From contig JAANYP010006705.1 of assembly GCA_020465985.1 (NCBI GenBank), positions 124,001 through 188,000 of the forward strand: a stretch of 64,000 nucleotides of DNA, read 5' to 3'. Origin of the DNA: Centrapalus pauciflorus (taxonomy: Eukaryota; Streptophyta; Magnoliopsida; Asterales; Asteraceae). A program made the translations under genes and the position numbers. The first letter of the stretch is position 1. Each line of letters opens with the position of its first letter. Shown here piece by piece: positions 35,501 through 50,067 of this stretch. A model generated the notes under the pieces. It did no database searches. It was not told the origin of the DNA and saw nothing but the letters and a program-made list of their open reading frames with translations.

Positions 35501-38500
35501 TTAATTCGTTTGTCTTTGTTGGGTTGCATTTGTGGCTTGTGGTGAGATTCGAAAATGATAGTATGTCAACCACCATAAAGTGTTAGTAGTTAGAATCTGT
35601 TGCTTTTCCTTTAGGATTTTTTTTTTTGGGGTACAGAGGAATCAAAGAGGATGGATATGAGGATATATCAGTGGTTAGGAGACTTGAATCATTCATATAA
35701 TTTTCTATGTATTGTCTTGATATCATTAGAGAATCATATAATATTCTCTCATTTATCAATTGGAGAATTGAGTAAAACATACAAATGTGGAAGGAAAATT
35801 TAAACAATTATATGGTTATTATGTTTCCATTTTTCATGCTTTAAAAAATCATTAATCTTCTTCAATTCCTTTCCTTTTGATTTCTCTCTACCAATGCCCC
35901 TTAAGTTTCTGGTTCTAGGTAAAAGAAGTAAAACCTGAATAGCTTATGAGTTCATATTTTAAGACATAATTCTTGGTTGTGCTTGTGTCAAAAGCAGTGT
36001 TATTAAAGGTGCACACACCATTTGACAATTTAATTTACTAACACATTTTTTAAACACTAAATTAAGGCTAAAATACTTATTTGTAAAACGCAAGTGTTAG
36101 GTATAAGAACAATAAACGATGCAAATAACAAGAACACAAGGATTTATGTGGTTCACATGATCAGAGAAAATTATTAGAGAATCATATTTACGAATCCTTT
36201 GACGATATCCAAACCCAGGTTTCAGGCAGTGAACAAACCCTTCGAATTCATCGAGAAACAATCTTTGTGTTCGAGGAAAAAACCCAGATCTAGAGTTCGA
36301 ACAACAAAATTCATCAATAAATGATCTCTATGGCGAACGACAAGCCTAAATTAGAGTATGAAGCCTAATCAGTGAACAAAACCTTTGAATGTAAATGAAC
36401 ACTAGTCAGTATCATACGGATTCTTCATTGTAAACAAACAAATACCAAGGAACAAACCCTAATCAACGAATGAATCCTTCAAGTTCTAACGGATCCTTTG
36501 TGATCTTGTAAGAATCGGCAAAATAGAGAGCTTTGAAGGTTAAGAAGCTTGTCGACGCTCCCCATCCCCTCTGTAGATCGATCTTTCTCCGAATTTCACA
36601 CTCCCCTGCTCTCTTTGATATCCCCCCTCTCTCTCCTCGATTTCTCCATATCTCTTTCCACTTTTCAACTAGTTACCATAAGTTGCTAGAATTTCATGTG
36701 TTTTACTTATGTTCTTGAGTTTTGGCTAAATATTTTATATACTTTGGTTAAAATTTTAATTAATTGTTGTTATTGGTTAAAGTTGAAAAATTGTTGCTAT
36801 TTTACAAATTGGAGGTGTTTGGTTGCAGGTCCAGGTCATATGTTGCTATTTTTGGTAAAAAAAATACAAAAGTTGATGCTACTAATGATAACAACTAAAT
36901 AATGTGGCTATAATCGGTAAAAATGTAAAAACTTGTTGCTATTTTCAGCATATAACCCTTTAGTTATTTACTTTATATATCATGCTTAAAAATATACTTT
37001 ACATGTGTATCATATATTCATATATAATCTTTTTTTTAATGTCATGACTCTTATGAGTTGAGTCACGAGTTAAAAATCTAGGGTTTCAAGTCACAAGTGG
37101 ACAACTATGGATATTATTATTATTACTTTTCTGCTTAGGGTTATAGAGATACAAGAGATCTATTTATGATAAAAAAAAAAAGATGACCTAAGACTGCCTA
37201 TGGGCCGGGCCCAAGATCTTATCATGATCTATAATGAAGAATCTGATATAAAAACAACCCCGCGTTTCTTTCTACGGTTCTACCCCATGGCTAAGTCTCC
37301 GTGGTGGCAGTGAGGTCCAAGGGCAGATCAGATTCCACAACTCAACTAGAAGTTCCTCAAGCATAAAGATTAAAGTTTCAGCATAAACGTTGTTACTACT
37401 AAGCGCATAGGATACCAACAACAAATGCACTTTCTCGGTATCGTTTGACGAGTATTAATAAATCTGAAAGGGTGAAGTGTTCGAGTGTCAACCGGTGTGG
37501 GAGGTGGTCGGAGTTATGAGAAAGTCGGGGTTCCTAGGCGTCAAAGGGCCTTGGTGTGGAGATGTCTTAAAATTTTCAACATCCATAGCAATGATCTCGA
37601 TGTGTTAGAAGGATCAATAGTCTAAAGAGAATAAAGTCTTAATGACCATGTTGAGTTGTCCAGAGTCTGATTGAATGCAGATTGAGTGGTGAACCTGAAC
37701 GACATGTTTTTAATGATCTACTATATTAAAAGTTCTATCGTTAAAAAAAAACAAGCACATTAATGTTTTACTATACATGTAACTAAAGACATCTTTTGAT
37801 AGTGGACAACATGCATGGATTTGTAAGTAGAGAACCACTGTTTGTTCCCCCTTTTTTTCACTAGTTCTTAATTTTTAAAGAGTAAACTTCAAATGGATCT
37901 GTCATATGGATTTGGATCGACCCAGGTGCACGATTCATCTAAATGGGTAGATCTACATGATCATTTATTTGATCAATATATTGTTGGTCCATTTAATGGA
38001 ATGGATCAGATGAGATATGGATATCTGATCCATTGATAACTCTAACATTACTCTTTGTCTGTTGGTTTAAACTTGGAATCCTAAAAATCTAGACTACAAG
38101 TTAGGATGGAGAGCATGCTGTATTTTTTCAATTAGAAAAATTTCAAGGTTCTGTACAAGATAGAGGAAATTAATATCTGGATGGGGTATGTGTTTATGAT
38201 TTGATATCCAGTTTTTGGGCGTGTGTATGTCAAAGGTAACGGACGTTATCAAGGAGCACCTGGCAGTGTGGTAGGAACATTAAGTCATTAACATTCAATT
38301 TTTCTTGTGAAAATGTTTCAACTAATTCCCTTATTCATAACTCTGACTTCTTTGCTTAAATTATATTTATACATCTCACACCCCCCCTTTTGCTTTCTAA
38401 AATCTATGCAGGTGATCGTCGTAGACTGTTGTTACGTGGGCTAACTGAATCTTTGCCTGAAATTTTGCCATTGCTGTATACGGTAATTATTTTTAAGGCT

Positions 38501-41500
38501 ATTAATATAAATTGCACTCTTGTGCTTAATTTAGCTCGCTTCTCATGAAACAGTTATTGGAGAGGCACTTTGGAGCTGCCATGACTGAAGCAGGTAGGCA
38601 ACAACTTGACCTTGCTAAGCAGCATGCAGCTACGGTTACAGCTACTCTTAATGCTATTAATGCATATGCTGAGTGGTCTCCTGTGCCCTATCTTGCAAAA
38701 TACGGCACGATCCACGGGTATGGTCTTTTCAGTCCTTTCTAGGCAAAGATTCAGTTAATGCCTTCAAGTTATTTAACCTTAATTGAATTACTTTTACATG
38801 TTCATTTAGTGTCTTTCTTGTTTTACAAGTGGCTTTATGACGCAAATGATTTATTATGTGTTCCATCATGTATGAAGTTGCTTTGTTTTCCATGTGATAT
38901 TTATGTATCTGTAAGATACTATCTAGGATTGCACAGTTTTGGTCTGCATTATTTCGTAGAGAACACTTCCATTTATTAGATTCTAAAAGGAGTATTTACC
39001 ATTCTGTCCCTCAACCAGATGTGGGTTCTTACTCTCTTCTCCAGATTTCCGCCTTCATGCATGTGAGTTTTTCAAGCTTGTGTCCTCAAGGTAAGCAATT
39101 GTACATTTCCGTACCTGTTAGGCTGTTACTCTATGCGTCTTGATTCTATTGACTTCCGTTCTAAAAAAAAATATTCAAGAATGGGTTGAACTTTATTGAT
39201 TAAAAAATTCCCCCTGGTCCCGCTTATAGATAACCTGATTATACATTTATATATATACACGGCATTGTGATTTCATAGTTCAAACAGTTTTGAAACAGCT
39301 TGAAATTGTAGGGTCACTTGCTTTGTAAAGAAAAGCACTAAAGCAATCTTATTAGGCAATATATGTAATGTGAAGATGATTGAAAACCAATAAGTTTAAC
39401 AGAAGCTTACTAATCGACTAGGCTATGAGCCTCACACACAATTGTTTCTTTGCAAAGAGCCTGGTTTTTTTGTATTCGGCTTGAGCTAAAAATTTACTTT
39501 AAATATCTAGATTAACAGAGCATGTAAAGTGTTATAACGAACAAGTTAGTCGTCTTAATGCAACTCAAGTAATACTCAGACCTCTGATCAGTTATATAAT
39601 TGTAGGAAATAAGTTTATTTATTGTTCATTTTCATGGTTAAGCACCTGCATAGAAAAGGACAGAATAGTTGAAATATGAGAAGGATTTGTTGTTGTGATG
39701 TGAAAAAAGGTAAGTAGGGTCTGGATGAATGCTTTTGTCTAGAAAAAGTGCATTAACAAATGTTATATGCTGAATGAACAATATAAATGATTAATTTACC
39801 CCAATGTCTAAAACTAGTGTTGAATGAAATTAATTGTTTTGTTAATGCTCTATTATTTTACCAACTATTATTTTATTATTTCCTATCAAGCTATTATTTT
39901 CTTATGTTTTAACAATATGCATATATTGTTATAATTATTTTTTATTATATATTAAACTTTTATGTTATATTATTTGTTAAAATATTATATTATATATATT
40001 ATGTTATATTATATAATACATTAGTTTTAAAAAAAACTTTGTTTCCTATTTATTTTCTATCTTTTGTTTTTTTATTTTTCTAAAATAATTTTAATTCCTT
40101 GGAGTTTGGATGAATTGCAAGAAAAATATATAATTAAATATCTTTCAATTGGTAAGGTTTTTAATGTAACACTGTCATTGTTTCGGGTTAAGGATATGGT
40201 TAGAAATCCATCTATTTTTAATGGTTTTATTTGTACGACGCTTCAATGTTTCTTTTCTTTATAGAAATTACAAAGGATGAATTGGTAATATTAATTGTTA
40301 GTCCCGCTGCAATGCGCAGATAAAACTTACCTAGTTACCTTTATTATATAACGAATTACACAATATTTTATCTGTGTGCGAACAAAAAAGCATTAATCAT
40401 TATTGCAAATCCGACAAACTAAAAGGGAGTTAATCGAAAAATTTATAATAGTAATTAATTTACAAAAATAGATTAAAAAAACCAGTTGGGGTTAAACCAT
40501 TACACTGATTTAAACGACAATCATAACTGAACCACTACATTGTAACCGATAACCTGAACTGATTTAACTAGTACAGATTGGTGAAGAATTTCAATTGAGT
40601 GATAGGTTTGGTTTTGGGCCCAAACCAACCTATACAGACTACTATCAATTTGTCTGCATCAAGTTAAGTTACAATGCCACATATAACTTAGTAAATTAAG
40701 TTCTGTCCTTCTTAAGTCCATTAGGTAAAAAAGAAATTGTCTCGTAGAGTGTGGTAGAAATGTGAAATTGATGATTGCTTTCACTTTGAGTTGTGATCTG
40801 CAGGAAGAGACCTGCTGATGCAGATTCTGATTTCGATTCTGCAATGAGCAGCATTCTTGGGATATTGATGAACGTGTCTACAGACTTTTTGAACATATCA
40901 GAGTCAGGTTCTGCCATTATCAATGATAGCGACTTTGGGTTTGCTGAGTGTATCTGTGAAAGTTTGGTGTCTTTGGGTTCTACAAACTTGCAATGCATCA
41001 CTGGCAATGTTGATATACTATCTTCCTACTTACAGAAGGTAATGGATTAACCAACTTTGTTTTAGATAACTGACAAATTTGGAACTACATTGTGCTTAAG
41101 ATCCTCATATTTTTTAACTAAAAGTTAGCATGGTCTCTTATTTCACAATTTACATAAGTTTAGACTTATGAGAATTTGGAAGGAGAAAAGTTTGTGGCTT
41201 GATTTCTTCAACTCATGAAATGCTGGGGGCCTAGGCTAAATATGTTTTGTAATATATTGTATATTGCCTAACCAACAGATCAATTTCATCAATTGGCAAC
41301 TGTATTTCCCTTGCAAAGAGCTAACTTTGTCTCTCAATGTATCAAGTTGTGTATAGAGTTCCTTTTTATTTTGTTTATTCTTTTGGAAAATCATACTTCG
41401 TTCGATATGTTTCTGCTTCTGAACTTTTCTTGTATTTTTGCTCTTTGTTAGTTTATCAGCTGTGCGTTTTTCTTATAAGAGTTCCTATATCAGGTTCATC

Positions 41501-44500
41501 TTTTAGCCAAGGATAAAATAATTAAAATGTATAAATATCTTTGCAGATGATGCAGTATTTTAGCCATTATAAGCTCGGGCTTCACTATCAGTCTCTTATA
41601 TTTTGGCTGGTATGTAGAACATTTGTTCAGATAGCTTTTGTTTAGGGTTTTCGTAGCAATATGTGCTCAAATATTTGTCATGTATATACTTGCAGGCATT
41701 AATGAGAGACTTGCTCCAGAAACCAAAGACTTCAGTTGGAGATGGCTCAGTTGATAATCTGGGCTCTGGTTCAGGGCAGGTTGATAATCAGAAGCAGAAG
41801 ATCTTACCTTTTGTGAATGATGAGACCTGTAGCGTCATTTTGGATGTATCTTTTCAGAGAATGCTTAAGAAAGAAAAAGTGAATCCCGGAAATAAATTAA
41901 CTCCTGGGCAATTGGAATTATGGAGTAATGATATTGAAGGCAGGGGAAGCTTTGGCCAGTATCGTTCAAAGCTCGTATGTGTTTGCATGTTTGGTTTTTG
42001 CTGTGTATTTCGCGTTAATTAACTCACACACATGTATATATGTATGCGTGCCCACGGTTGGGCACTACAACAAATGAAGGCAGATCACACGACCATGATT
42101 TTGGATTTTCTAGTATATTTGGAAAATAAGAAAATAACTGTTAAAACACATCACCATGCGAAGTTGGTATCTAAAAGGAGAATTGCTATATTTATAATTC
42201 TAAAAGGCTGTTTAAAATGTAACTGTATGGATGTGCTTCTACTGAGTCTATCTTCTAGCAGTGGCCATGAGTTGGTGCCGTCCTTTCAATTTTGGGTAGG
42301 GATGGCATAAGCCCATAAGTAGATACAAATTACGACATGTCATATTCAATGTTATACTAACTACTCAAGCTTTAGTTTAGAAATGTCTTACTGATGCTAA
42401 TCAATAATAATTCAATTTTATGGGTATTGTGTTGTCAGTTCTTATTGCTTGTTTGATGTTTAATGTGTTAAAAAACAAGAACCTAATTTTCCAGCATGAC
42501 TCCTGGTACACCCGGCGAGACTCGCACCTTTCTCTACTTCACTCCTGCTGATTTGTAAATTCTATATGCAGTTGGAACTTATTCGACTTATCGCTTCTTT
42601 CAAACCTCTTTTAGCTGTGACGAAGGTTTCTGACAGAACTATTATGATCATCAAGAACATTCAGCTTGATCCTCTGCCTTCTCAGGTGTGAATCGTACCT
42701 TCTGTATAGCATGATATTGTATGACATTAGTTGCGAGAGATTGCAACATACTTTCCTTAGATACCTAATTATAACTTAGGTTTACTCATAACAGAATCCT
42801 GCTTTCAAAATTTTTATGATTATAATGACCTACTTAATACTTTTCATTCGTTCATGTTTATGACAAATGTGTCACGTATTGAAAGATTGTATAGCATCGA
42901 TTTTCTTTGATTGTTGCTATGTCACCTGCCATGTCATCCTCCATACATATTTGATGATGTGGACATGGAACTGAATATTTATTTAATAAACATAATTAAT
43001 TAATAAAACAATTAATGATACACGTAACGGCCATGTGAAATGTTAAAGAACACTAGGGTTGTGTGGCAGCCACACAGGCAAAACCTTGATAACTCATTAA
43101 AAAATTACCAGCCATTGCTTGGCAGATAAATATAGTTATCTATTTTGCAGGATCATTGAATTCCATATTATAATGTGGAAACTGGAAACTACATAAAGGA
43201 AAACTTATGCTACCATAATACTCTATCACATAAACAACTATTTCTAACAAAAACAACAATAGCAACAAGCCCGGAAACTATGGTGACGGTATAGCGGGAA
43301 GGTACATGTGGACAGTCTTGCCCCCACTTTGAATTAAGCGACTGCGTCACAAAAAATGACCTCCAGCATGTGGCAACTATGATTTAGACCTGCATGTGGG
43401 ACTTGTAAAGAGACACAACTTATGGCTGCCGAGATTATTAGCTTATGAAATGTAACTGTAAAACAAAAGCATATCATCTCCTAACAAAGTAACAATAAGT
43501 AAGTGCTAATAAAGTGAATGACATAGCAGTAGGTTGCTACTACGAGTATAATTGCATGTATGTTGCTATAATGAGGAATTTTTAGGAAAGTACATTGCTA
43601 TTCTTGCAATTTATCCAATTGTTTATCAATAACTTGTCAGCATTACTTTAAGACATAACATCTTTTATCTTGTAAAAAACCTTTGTCAAATCGATTTTCA
43701 GAATATAGCCACACTTGAAAGCATGCAACTTGCTGTGGAAAATGTATTGGTAGCTGTTTTTGATGGTCCAAATGATGATAATGGGAGTGCTTCGGATGCT
43801 CAACTCGCTTCATGCAGAATAGTAGAAGGTTATTTTACTTGTCCACTGAGCTACATTCTCAAGAGCCTTTAACATTCTCATTCAATGCTGAATACACTGT
43901 TTATTGTTAACTGAAGGTCTACTTCAGCAACTTCTTTCTTTAAAATGGACGGAACCTGATCTAGTTGAAGTGCTTGGGTACTATTTAGAGGCACTGGGTC
44001 CGTTCTTGAAGTATTATCCAGATGCCATCGGAAGTGTCATCCATAAACTGTTTGAGCTCCTAACATCATTGCCAATTGTATTGAAGGTTTGGCTTTCAGC
44101 TATACTTTCTTGAATGTGATACTATACTTTGTAATTGAATTAATATTTACCATGTCACTGTTTGGCAGGATCCGTCATCAAATAGAGCTAGACATGCAAG
44201 ATTACATATATGCACATCCTTCATACGATTGGCCAAAAGTGCCGACACCCGTCTTTTACCGCACATGAAGGTAATTTAACTTTTATGTGTTTTAATTCAC
44301 ATGGAAGTAGCTTGAATCGAGCGTCATAACTCATATGAATAAAGCATCTTGAAATGATGAAAGGCAATTAATTCACTATTGTAGGGAATGAAATTGATTT
44401 GTTCTCTGATCATATGTCTCACCGTGCCAAAATTAGAAAAAAGAACACAAACCTAACCAGGCTGATAGAGTGATAGGTACTTTCTTGAAGACAGTGCTAT

Positions 44501-46111
44501 ACGTGATGCATGCTTTTGTGCATTTGTCGACTTTGGTCAACCTTCAGAGCCTGTAGAACATATAGATCTTTCATCACAATATCCAGAAATAGTAAGTACG
44601 TATGTCCTCACCTCATCAGAACATGGTTAATTGCTGATGGAATATGGGTCTCCCATCATGCCAGTGTTGTTAATTACCCAGACGTCATATCATGATGCTT
44701 TTAAAGATGCCAGTAAAACTTGGTAATGAGTTCTATTGTTGGTCAAGAAATGGACTGCACTTGTGGAAGTGGTGTACAATTGTACATGTCCTTCACTGTC
44801 TTGTCTAAGCAAATGACAATAAAATTCACACAAGTCTCACAGTTTCTGATGCAGTCTAGTGTATGCAATCCCTCTAATAATTTCTTAGCCATAAAGCTAC
44901 TCTCGTCCTTTAGAGTGAATATGGTTCTTGTGTTGCAATATATCTGACATTATATGTTTTTTTAATTACTGAATCTTTTCTATAACAGGGCATAGCAGAC
45001 ACAGTGGCATATTTGCAAAAGGAAGGTCTATTGCTTCGAGGCGAACATAATCTTTTTGGTGAAACATTTCTGATTACTGCATCTGCTGCTGGGTAATTTG
45101 CTTGCTTCAGTGGTTTAGTTTGTTTCCTTGGTGTTTTATGACGTTTTCCTTGATCATTATTTTAAATTGTTGTAGGCCTCAACAGCAGCAAGAAGTTATG
45201 ACCTGGTTGCTAGAGCCTTTGAGCAATCAGTGGACACAACTTGAGTGGCAAAATGCATACTTGTCTGACCCATCAGGCCTGATTAAATTATGTGGCGAGA
45301 CACAATTTATGTGGTCATTATTCCACACTGTTACATTCTTCGAGAAAGCACTTAAGCGGAGTGGTGTCCGAAAGGGCAACGTGAATATTAATAATTCTAC
45401 TGCACCTGCAATTCAATCACATCCATTGGCTTCTCATCTGCCCTGGATGATACCACCCTTGCTGAAGGTAGTTAGTTACCTTACTCTAAGCACATTATGC
45501 CTGGAGGTATCTTTATCTCATGCTGTGTTTATCTCTGTAAGAACCGATGAATAATACCTGTGGCTTGTTTCTTGTCTTCAGCTTCTTCGTGCTGTACATT
45601 CTCTTTGGTCTCCGTCTGTAAGTCAATTGTTACCTGGAGAAATAAAAGCTGCTATGATCATGAGTGATGTTGAGCAAACCACTCTTCTTGGGGAAAGTAA
45701 TCCTAAAATGCTTAAGGGTGCAATAACTTTCACTGATGGCTTCAACTTGAATACGAAAGTTGGAAATGCAGAACCAAATGAAATTGATATCAGGAACTGG
45801 TTAAAAGGTATCAGAGATAGTGGGTAAGTAACCAACGATAATGATCTTGTGCATGCAGAGGATTGTGTACTTTGATTGTACCTTGATGCTATCATGATGA
45901 TGTTGAGCTTTCTTTAACAAGTTGAGAAAATTCATTTGAAAGTTAGCTTCCACTGATTGGAAGTAATGATGCATATGAATATTATTGGACATCCTAGGCA
46001 GGTTTTGCATTTGTTTTGGACAACTTTTTTCATTCCAGTTTTGTCTGAAGATTATGTTTATTGTAGTAATTAATTACATTTTTTCATATTATTAGACATA
46101 TTCTGCGTGAA

Positions 46112-46162
<51 letters not shown>

Positions 46163-49100
46163 GGTCTCTTAAGTTAGGACTACCGTGATCTGTCACGTTC
46201 CCATATTCCAAATTCTTTTCTAAATGCGTGCATAAGGATTACTGTTCTCTTGGTTTTTGGGACTACTTTTAACAAGTTGTCAATCGGGATTACCTCCAAT
46301 GACGAGTCTACGCCATAGGACATGCTGGTTGTGGGTTCAATTCCATCCACATCGAATCATTGATTGCCTTCTTTAAAAATTTTGTCAAATTTCTCAATCC
46401 TCAGAACCCACCACATCATTCTTGTATCATTACCAACTTCTATAAGGATTCTTCTCGGCTAGGATAACTATTAGGATTCCCGTTAGTTGTTACATTTTAT
46501 GCTACTTTATATTGTATACCCCATTGAGTTCATGATGCTTCTTTACTGGAACTAGGTATAATGTATTGGGGCTAGCAACAACAGTTGGAGATTCATTCTT
46601 CAGATGCATAGATGTTGAAGCCGTTGACTTGGCACTTATGGAGAATATTCATTCAATGGAGTTCAGACATATACGACAGCTTGTCCATTCAATTCTGATA
46701 CCACTAGTAAAAAATTGCCCTGTGGATCTGTGGGATGTATGGTTGAAAAGACTCCTATACCCACTGCTTGTATATTCTCACCAGGCTCTCAGATCCTCAT
46801 GGTCTAGTCTGTTGGAGGAAGGGAGAGCGAAGGTTCCAGATCATCATGGAATTTTAGATGGATCTGATCTAAAAGTGGAAGTGATGGAGGAAAAGCTACT
46901 ACGAGGTCTAACTAGTGAGATTTGCTTGCTCCTTTCAGTTTTAGGTTCACCAGGATTGAATTGTGGGCTCCATTCTGAGCAGTCTGCACACGTCAATCGT
47001 GGTGATTCATCTTCACCTAAAGATTCTGATGTCATGTCGAGCTCTGCTGTTGGGTAAGTATCACATATATGAATCCTTATTGCAATATATGGCGAATTTA
47101 ATCTTCTATAAGATTTTAAGTTAACGTTAACAAATTTCACTCTTGCAGATTTATTTTAAAGAACAAGGATATAGCCCTTCCTGTTTTGCATTTGTGTTTA
47201 GATGCTTTTAGATGGACAGATGGTGAAGCTGCTTCTAAGGTCTCTTCTTTCTGTGGAACTGTAGTTCTCCTGGCTATCTCTACAAATAATGCTGAACTCC
47301 GACAGTTTGTTTGTAAAGATTTGTTCTCTGCGATAATCCAAGGTTTGGCGCTTGAGTCAAATGCTTTTAGCAGTGCCGATCTGGTTAGTCTCTGCCGTGA
47401 AATATTTGTAAACTTCTGCAAGGAAGATCCATCGCCCAGACAAGTTAGTAATCGTTACTATTTCTAAGCTTTGTCCTTTATATCCTCTCCAATGCCCTCA
47501 TCTCCTTTTAGGACTACAGCCAATGTCCTGCGATTATGGCTATATGTGTTTAGTAAACATATTATAACAATATATGATGCATTAATTAATATTATGTCTT
47601 GTGAAATTCTTTAGATTTTGCTGTCTCTTCCTTGCATTACACCTCAAGATCTGCTTGCCTTTGAAGAAGCATTGGGGAAAACCAGTAGCCCTAAGGAACA
47701 AAAACAGCTTATGAGAAGCTTGTTATTGGTAGGTACTGGAAACAAGTTGAAAGCACTTGCTGCTCAAAAAAGTGTGAATGTAATCACAAATGTTGTTGGT
47801 AAGAACCTTCAGCAATCTAGATCATTTTGCTCTTTATGTTTTCAAGCTTTATTGTTGGTAGGTACACATGTTTTCAAGCTTTATTGTGATCTCATTTTGT
47901 CTCATGCTATACACAAATAGTTTAAAAAGCATGAAATATAGATCCGTCTATGGGTTAGTTTATTAAGTGTAGTCTTTAAGGGCACATTTGGTACAAATGA
48001 GTCGAAAGAATGGAGTCACTTGGGCTAAATCTTTTTTCTCACTCAATGGAAGGAAATTTGATTTTAATGTAAAATTCGTTTCTTTGCATTCTTTATCAAA
48101 GTGAAGAGTCAAAAAACATGAAAAACGTATGAGGTTTCATTCTTTTTTCTTCATTTTATTTTATGTCAATCTTTTTTTATGAATCATATCATGTGTGTAA
48201 AATAATTGTAAACTCAAACAGTTCTACGCTCTCAATTGTTTTGAACCAAACGTGCTCTTAGTTCAATGGATGGCTCGTGAGGTTTAATGACTTATTGGGA
48301 AATCTGGTTTAGTTCTAGTTTGTCAGTGATACTTAATTAAGATTTTATTTTTATGCTCTTGATGATCCTTCCCTGCATTTATGGTTTTCCCCAACAACTA
48401 TTTGAAGTTTGAGAAATTTGTAGTTCTCTCTCAAGGAAATATACTCTTATATGCATAACATTTATGAGGACGACTATCTGCATGGTAATATGATATTTAC
48501 TAAGGAGACTTCACATATTGGACTTTAATATACATGTCACGTGTCAAGTACTTCCATCTTCATCCCAGAACTGCATATATGAATTCTTTTTATTAATATA
48601 GTCTGTTTAGTAAAAAAAACGAATTATATATTGCTGATATTTTTGGTTAATTATAAGATATTCTTTTGTATATTATAAAAATAAGGTTTTATTAATTTCA
48701 AAATTTGCAATTCCAGTCCTGTAAATGGTAATTTTTTGTTAACATCGATCTTCCCCTTTCTAATTTAAACTTCGAAAGATTGGTTGCTAACTTGCTGTTT
48801 ACTACAAATATGGCACCCGATCTATTAGCCCTTGATTAAATTGATACAAGTCTTGTGATCTTGTCCCATATCGCTCATGAACGAAGGAGATGCGCGGTTT
48901 GTAAATACAGTCTCCACCTTTACTGGCAATACGAGTTTAGAGGTGCCAAAGCAGAACACTTCCTCATTATCCACGTCTATGGAGATGCGCAGTTTGTAAA
49001 TACAGTCTCCACAGACTATAAAGATCCCTCTGTATATATAAAGAGTCGGGTTCATGTCAGAAAGACCGTGCCACCACATCACTTGACACTTTTTTTTGCA

Positions 49101-49459
49101 CATTTGGCATACTAGCACATGTGTTCTATATTCATCTATATATGTGTCTATAACCGTTTGTGCATGAATATATTGTACACATGTATGCACACAGCTGTGT
49201 TTCAATCGCTCCTCGTATATTTGTATATAATCGGTGGAACAGGTTGTCGATTGTGCAAAACAAAGTCAAATGTAGTTCTAATTTTGGACCAATTTTAACA
49301 GCTTCTAGCTACCTCATCTAAATGTACTCATCAGAACTTTTGAACTCATACTTAAAAACTGAATTCTGTTGTTTCTCAGCAAGGCCTCCGAGCTCACTAT
49401 CTGCCCCAGATACTAGAACAGAGGATGGAGGAGCAATCGGCCTGGCTGCAATTATGTAG
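32528..49459 (+). CDS. HST: HASTY, plant exportin-5 orthologue, 1198 aa
   Basis: HASTY is the importin-beta-family karyopherin needed for microRNA accumulation and movement; it acts at the nuclear envelope with Ran-GTP. I reconstructed 22 exons, all in frame with GT-AG introns: 32528-32635, 34183-34284, 34911-35054, 35156-35236, 35335-35404, 38412-38482, 38554-38717, 39019-39090, 40804-41038, 41547-41609, 41696-41974, 42572-42685, 43702-43828, 43917-44086, 44169-44270, 44989-45092, 45176-45467, 45582-45823, 46556-47053, 47149-47443, 47615-47798 and 49380-49459. The text matches Arabidopsis HST throughout: LLQHLVRLRWDELSP, EIVRREGP, LEGDRRRLLLRGL, LLERHFGAAM, LPHMKGIADT, DIRNWLKGIRD, SSPKEQKQLMRSLL. 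It ends IGLAAIM. Length is close to the about 1200 aa of the family. No stop or frameshift is seen; this should be a working single gene. Confidence 0.97.
33260..33610. repeat. Repeat-like insert in HASTY intron 1
   Basis: A run of short GATAAGGATCAGC / ATCAGCATC units is followed by a GC-rich stretch (GGGGGGCTCGGACCCC and AGGGGAGTTCCCCCTGGAACC). This composition is foreign to the intron and typical of plant retroelement ends. No boundaries or target duplication were found. Confidence 0.45.
35405..38411 (+). other. HASTY intron 5, 3.0 kb
   Basis: This is the largest intron. It contains stretches that look like mobile-element debris, for example GGATTTATGTGGTTCACATG near 36140 and a GGGCCGGGCCCAAG stretch near 37203. 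No element could be delimited and no gene is present on either strand. Confidence 0.5.
39851..40334 (+). mobile_element. Helitron-like 3' end in HASTY intron 8
   Basis: The sequence CCCGCTGCAATGCGCAG...CTTACCTAG followed by T matches the usual Helitron 3' terminus (small G/C hairpin, then CTAG before T). The left end is uncertain; a TCTATTATTTTACC near 39849 is a candidate but is not preceded by A. Confidence 0.45.
46115..46163 (+). repeat. (TC)23 followed by CAG in HASTY intron 18
   Basis: Twenty-three TC units run directly into CCAG and then GTCTCTTAAG. On the gene strand this is a strong polypyrimidine tract plus acceptor dinucleotide, about 395 bp before the real exon 19 acceptor. Confidence 0.9.
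47979..48257. mobile_element. Tourist-like MITE in HASTY intron 21
   Basis: Ends AGGGCACATTTGGTACAA and TTGAACCAAACGTGCTC are inverted repeats with a few mismatches. TTA flanks both sides (47976-47978 and 48258-48260), the target duplication of PIF/Harbinger elements. The 279-bp interior is noncoding. Confidence 0.7.
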
Positions 49460-50067
49460 TCAGTCATTTTATAGAGAAACAAGCTTTGTTCGGTTCCATT
49501 ACGCTCATCAAATGAACACTTTTTGGGGAGCTTCTGGAGCATGGTCAGGTATCTTCATGCTGTACGTTACAAAACATAATATTTTTTAGTTTGATGTTTT
49601 TCTGGCTTCTGGTTTCCATCGAAAGGTACTACTCTTGTATCTGACTTGGGGGTATCTTTTCCGATATCATAGTATTTGACATCTTAACCCAACTACTCCA
49701 TGAAGCGCATACAGAACGATGTCACAAGGCCCGTGAAATTTGGGCCTTGTGGTTTGTGGGTGTTGCCAATGGGCAGTGACACCAAGGGGGCAGCTGCCCC
49801 TCAGCAATGTTTCAGCCAATGGTATATACATACAAACACAAGAGTATATACTTACCCCTCCCAAGAAAAGTGATAAATGGTTGACAATTAATCAATTATA
49901 TATAAAATTTTACTTGCCAATCTGTCCCAACTTAAAATAATAAATGTAAAAGAAAAACCATGCAAGTAATTGGACGTTTGGTTCGCTGGAATTCAGAACA
50001 ATTGAAGGGAAAAGGATCTAATTTTAGTTAAAGAAACATATCACACATGGATAGATCTTTTTTAGGG

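Noticed and set aside
46320..46350. Second B-box-like GGTTCAATTCC in HASTY intron 18
   Set aside because: No A box at the right distance, no similarity to the SINE and no target duplication seen.
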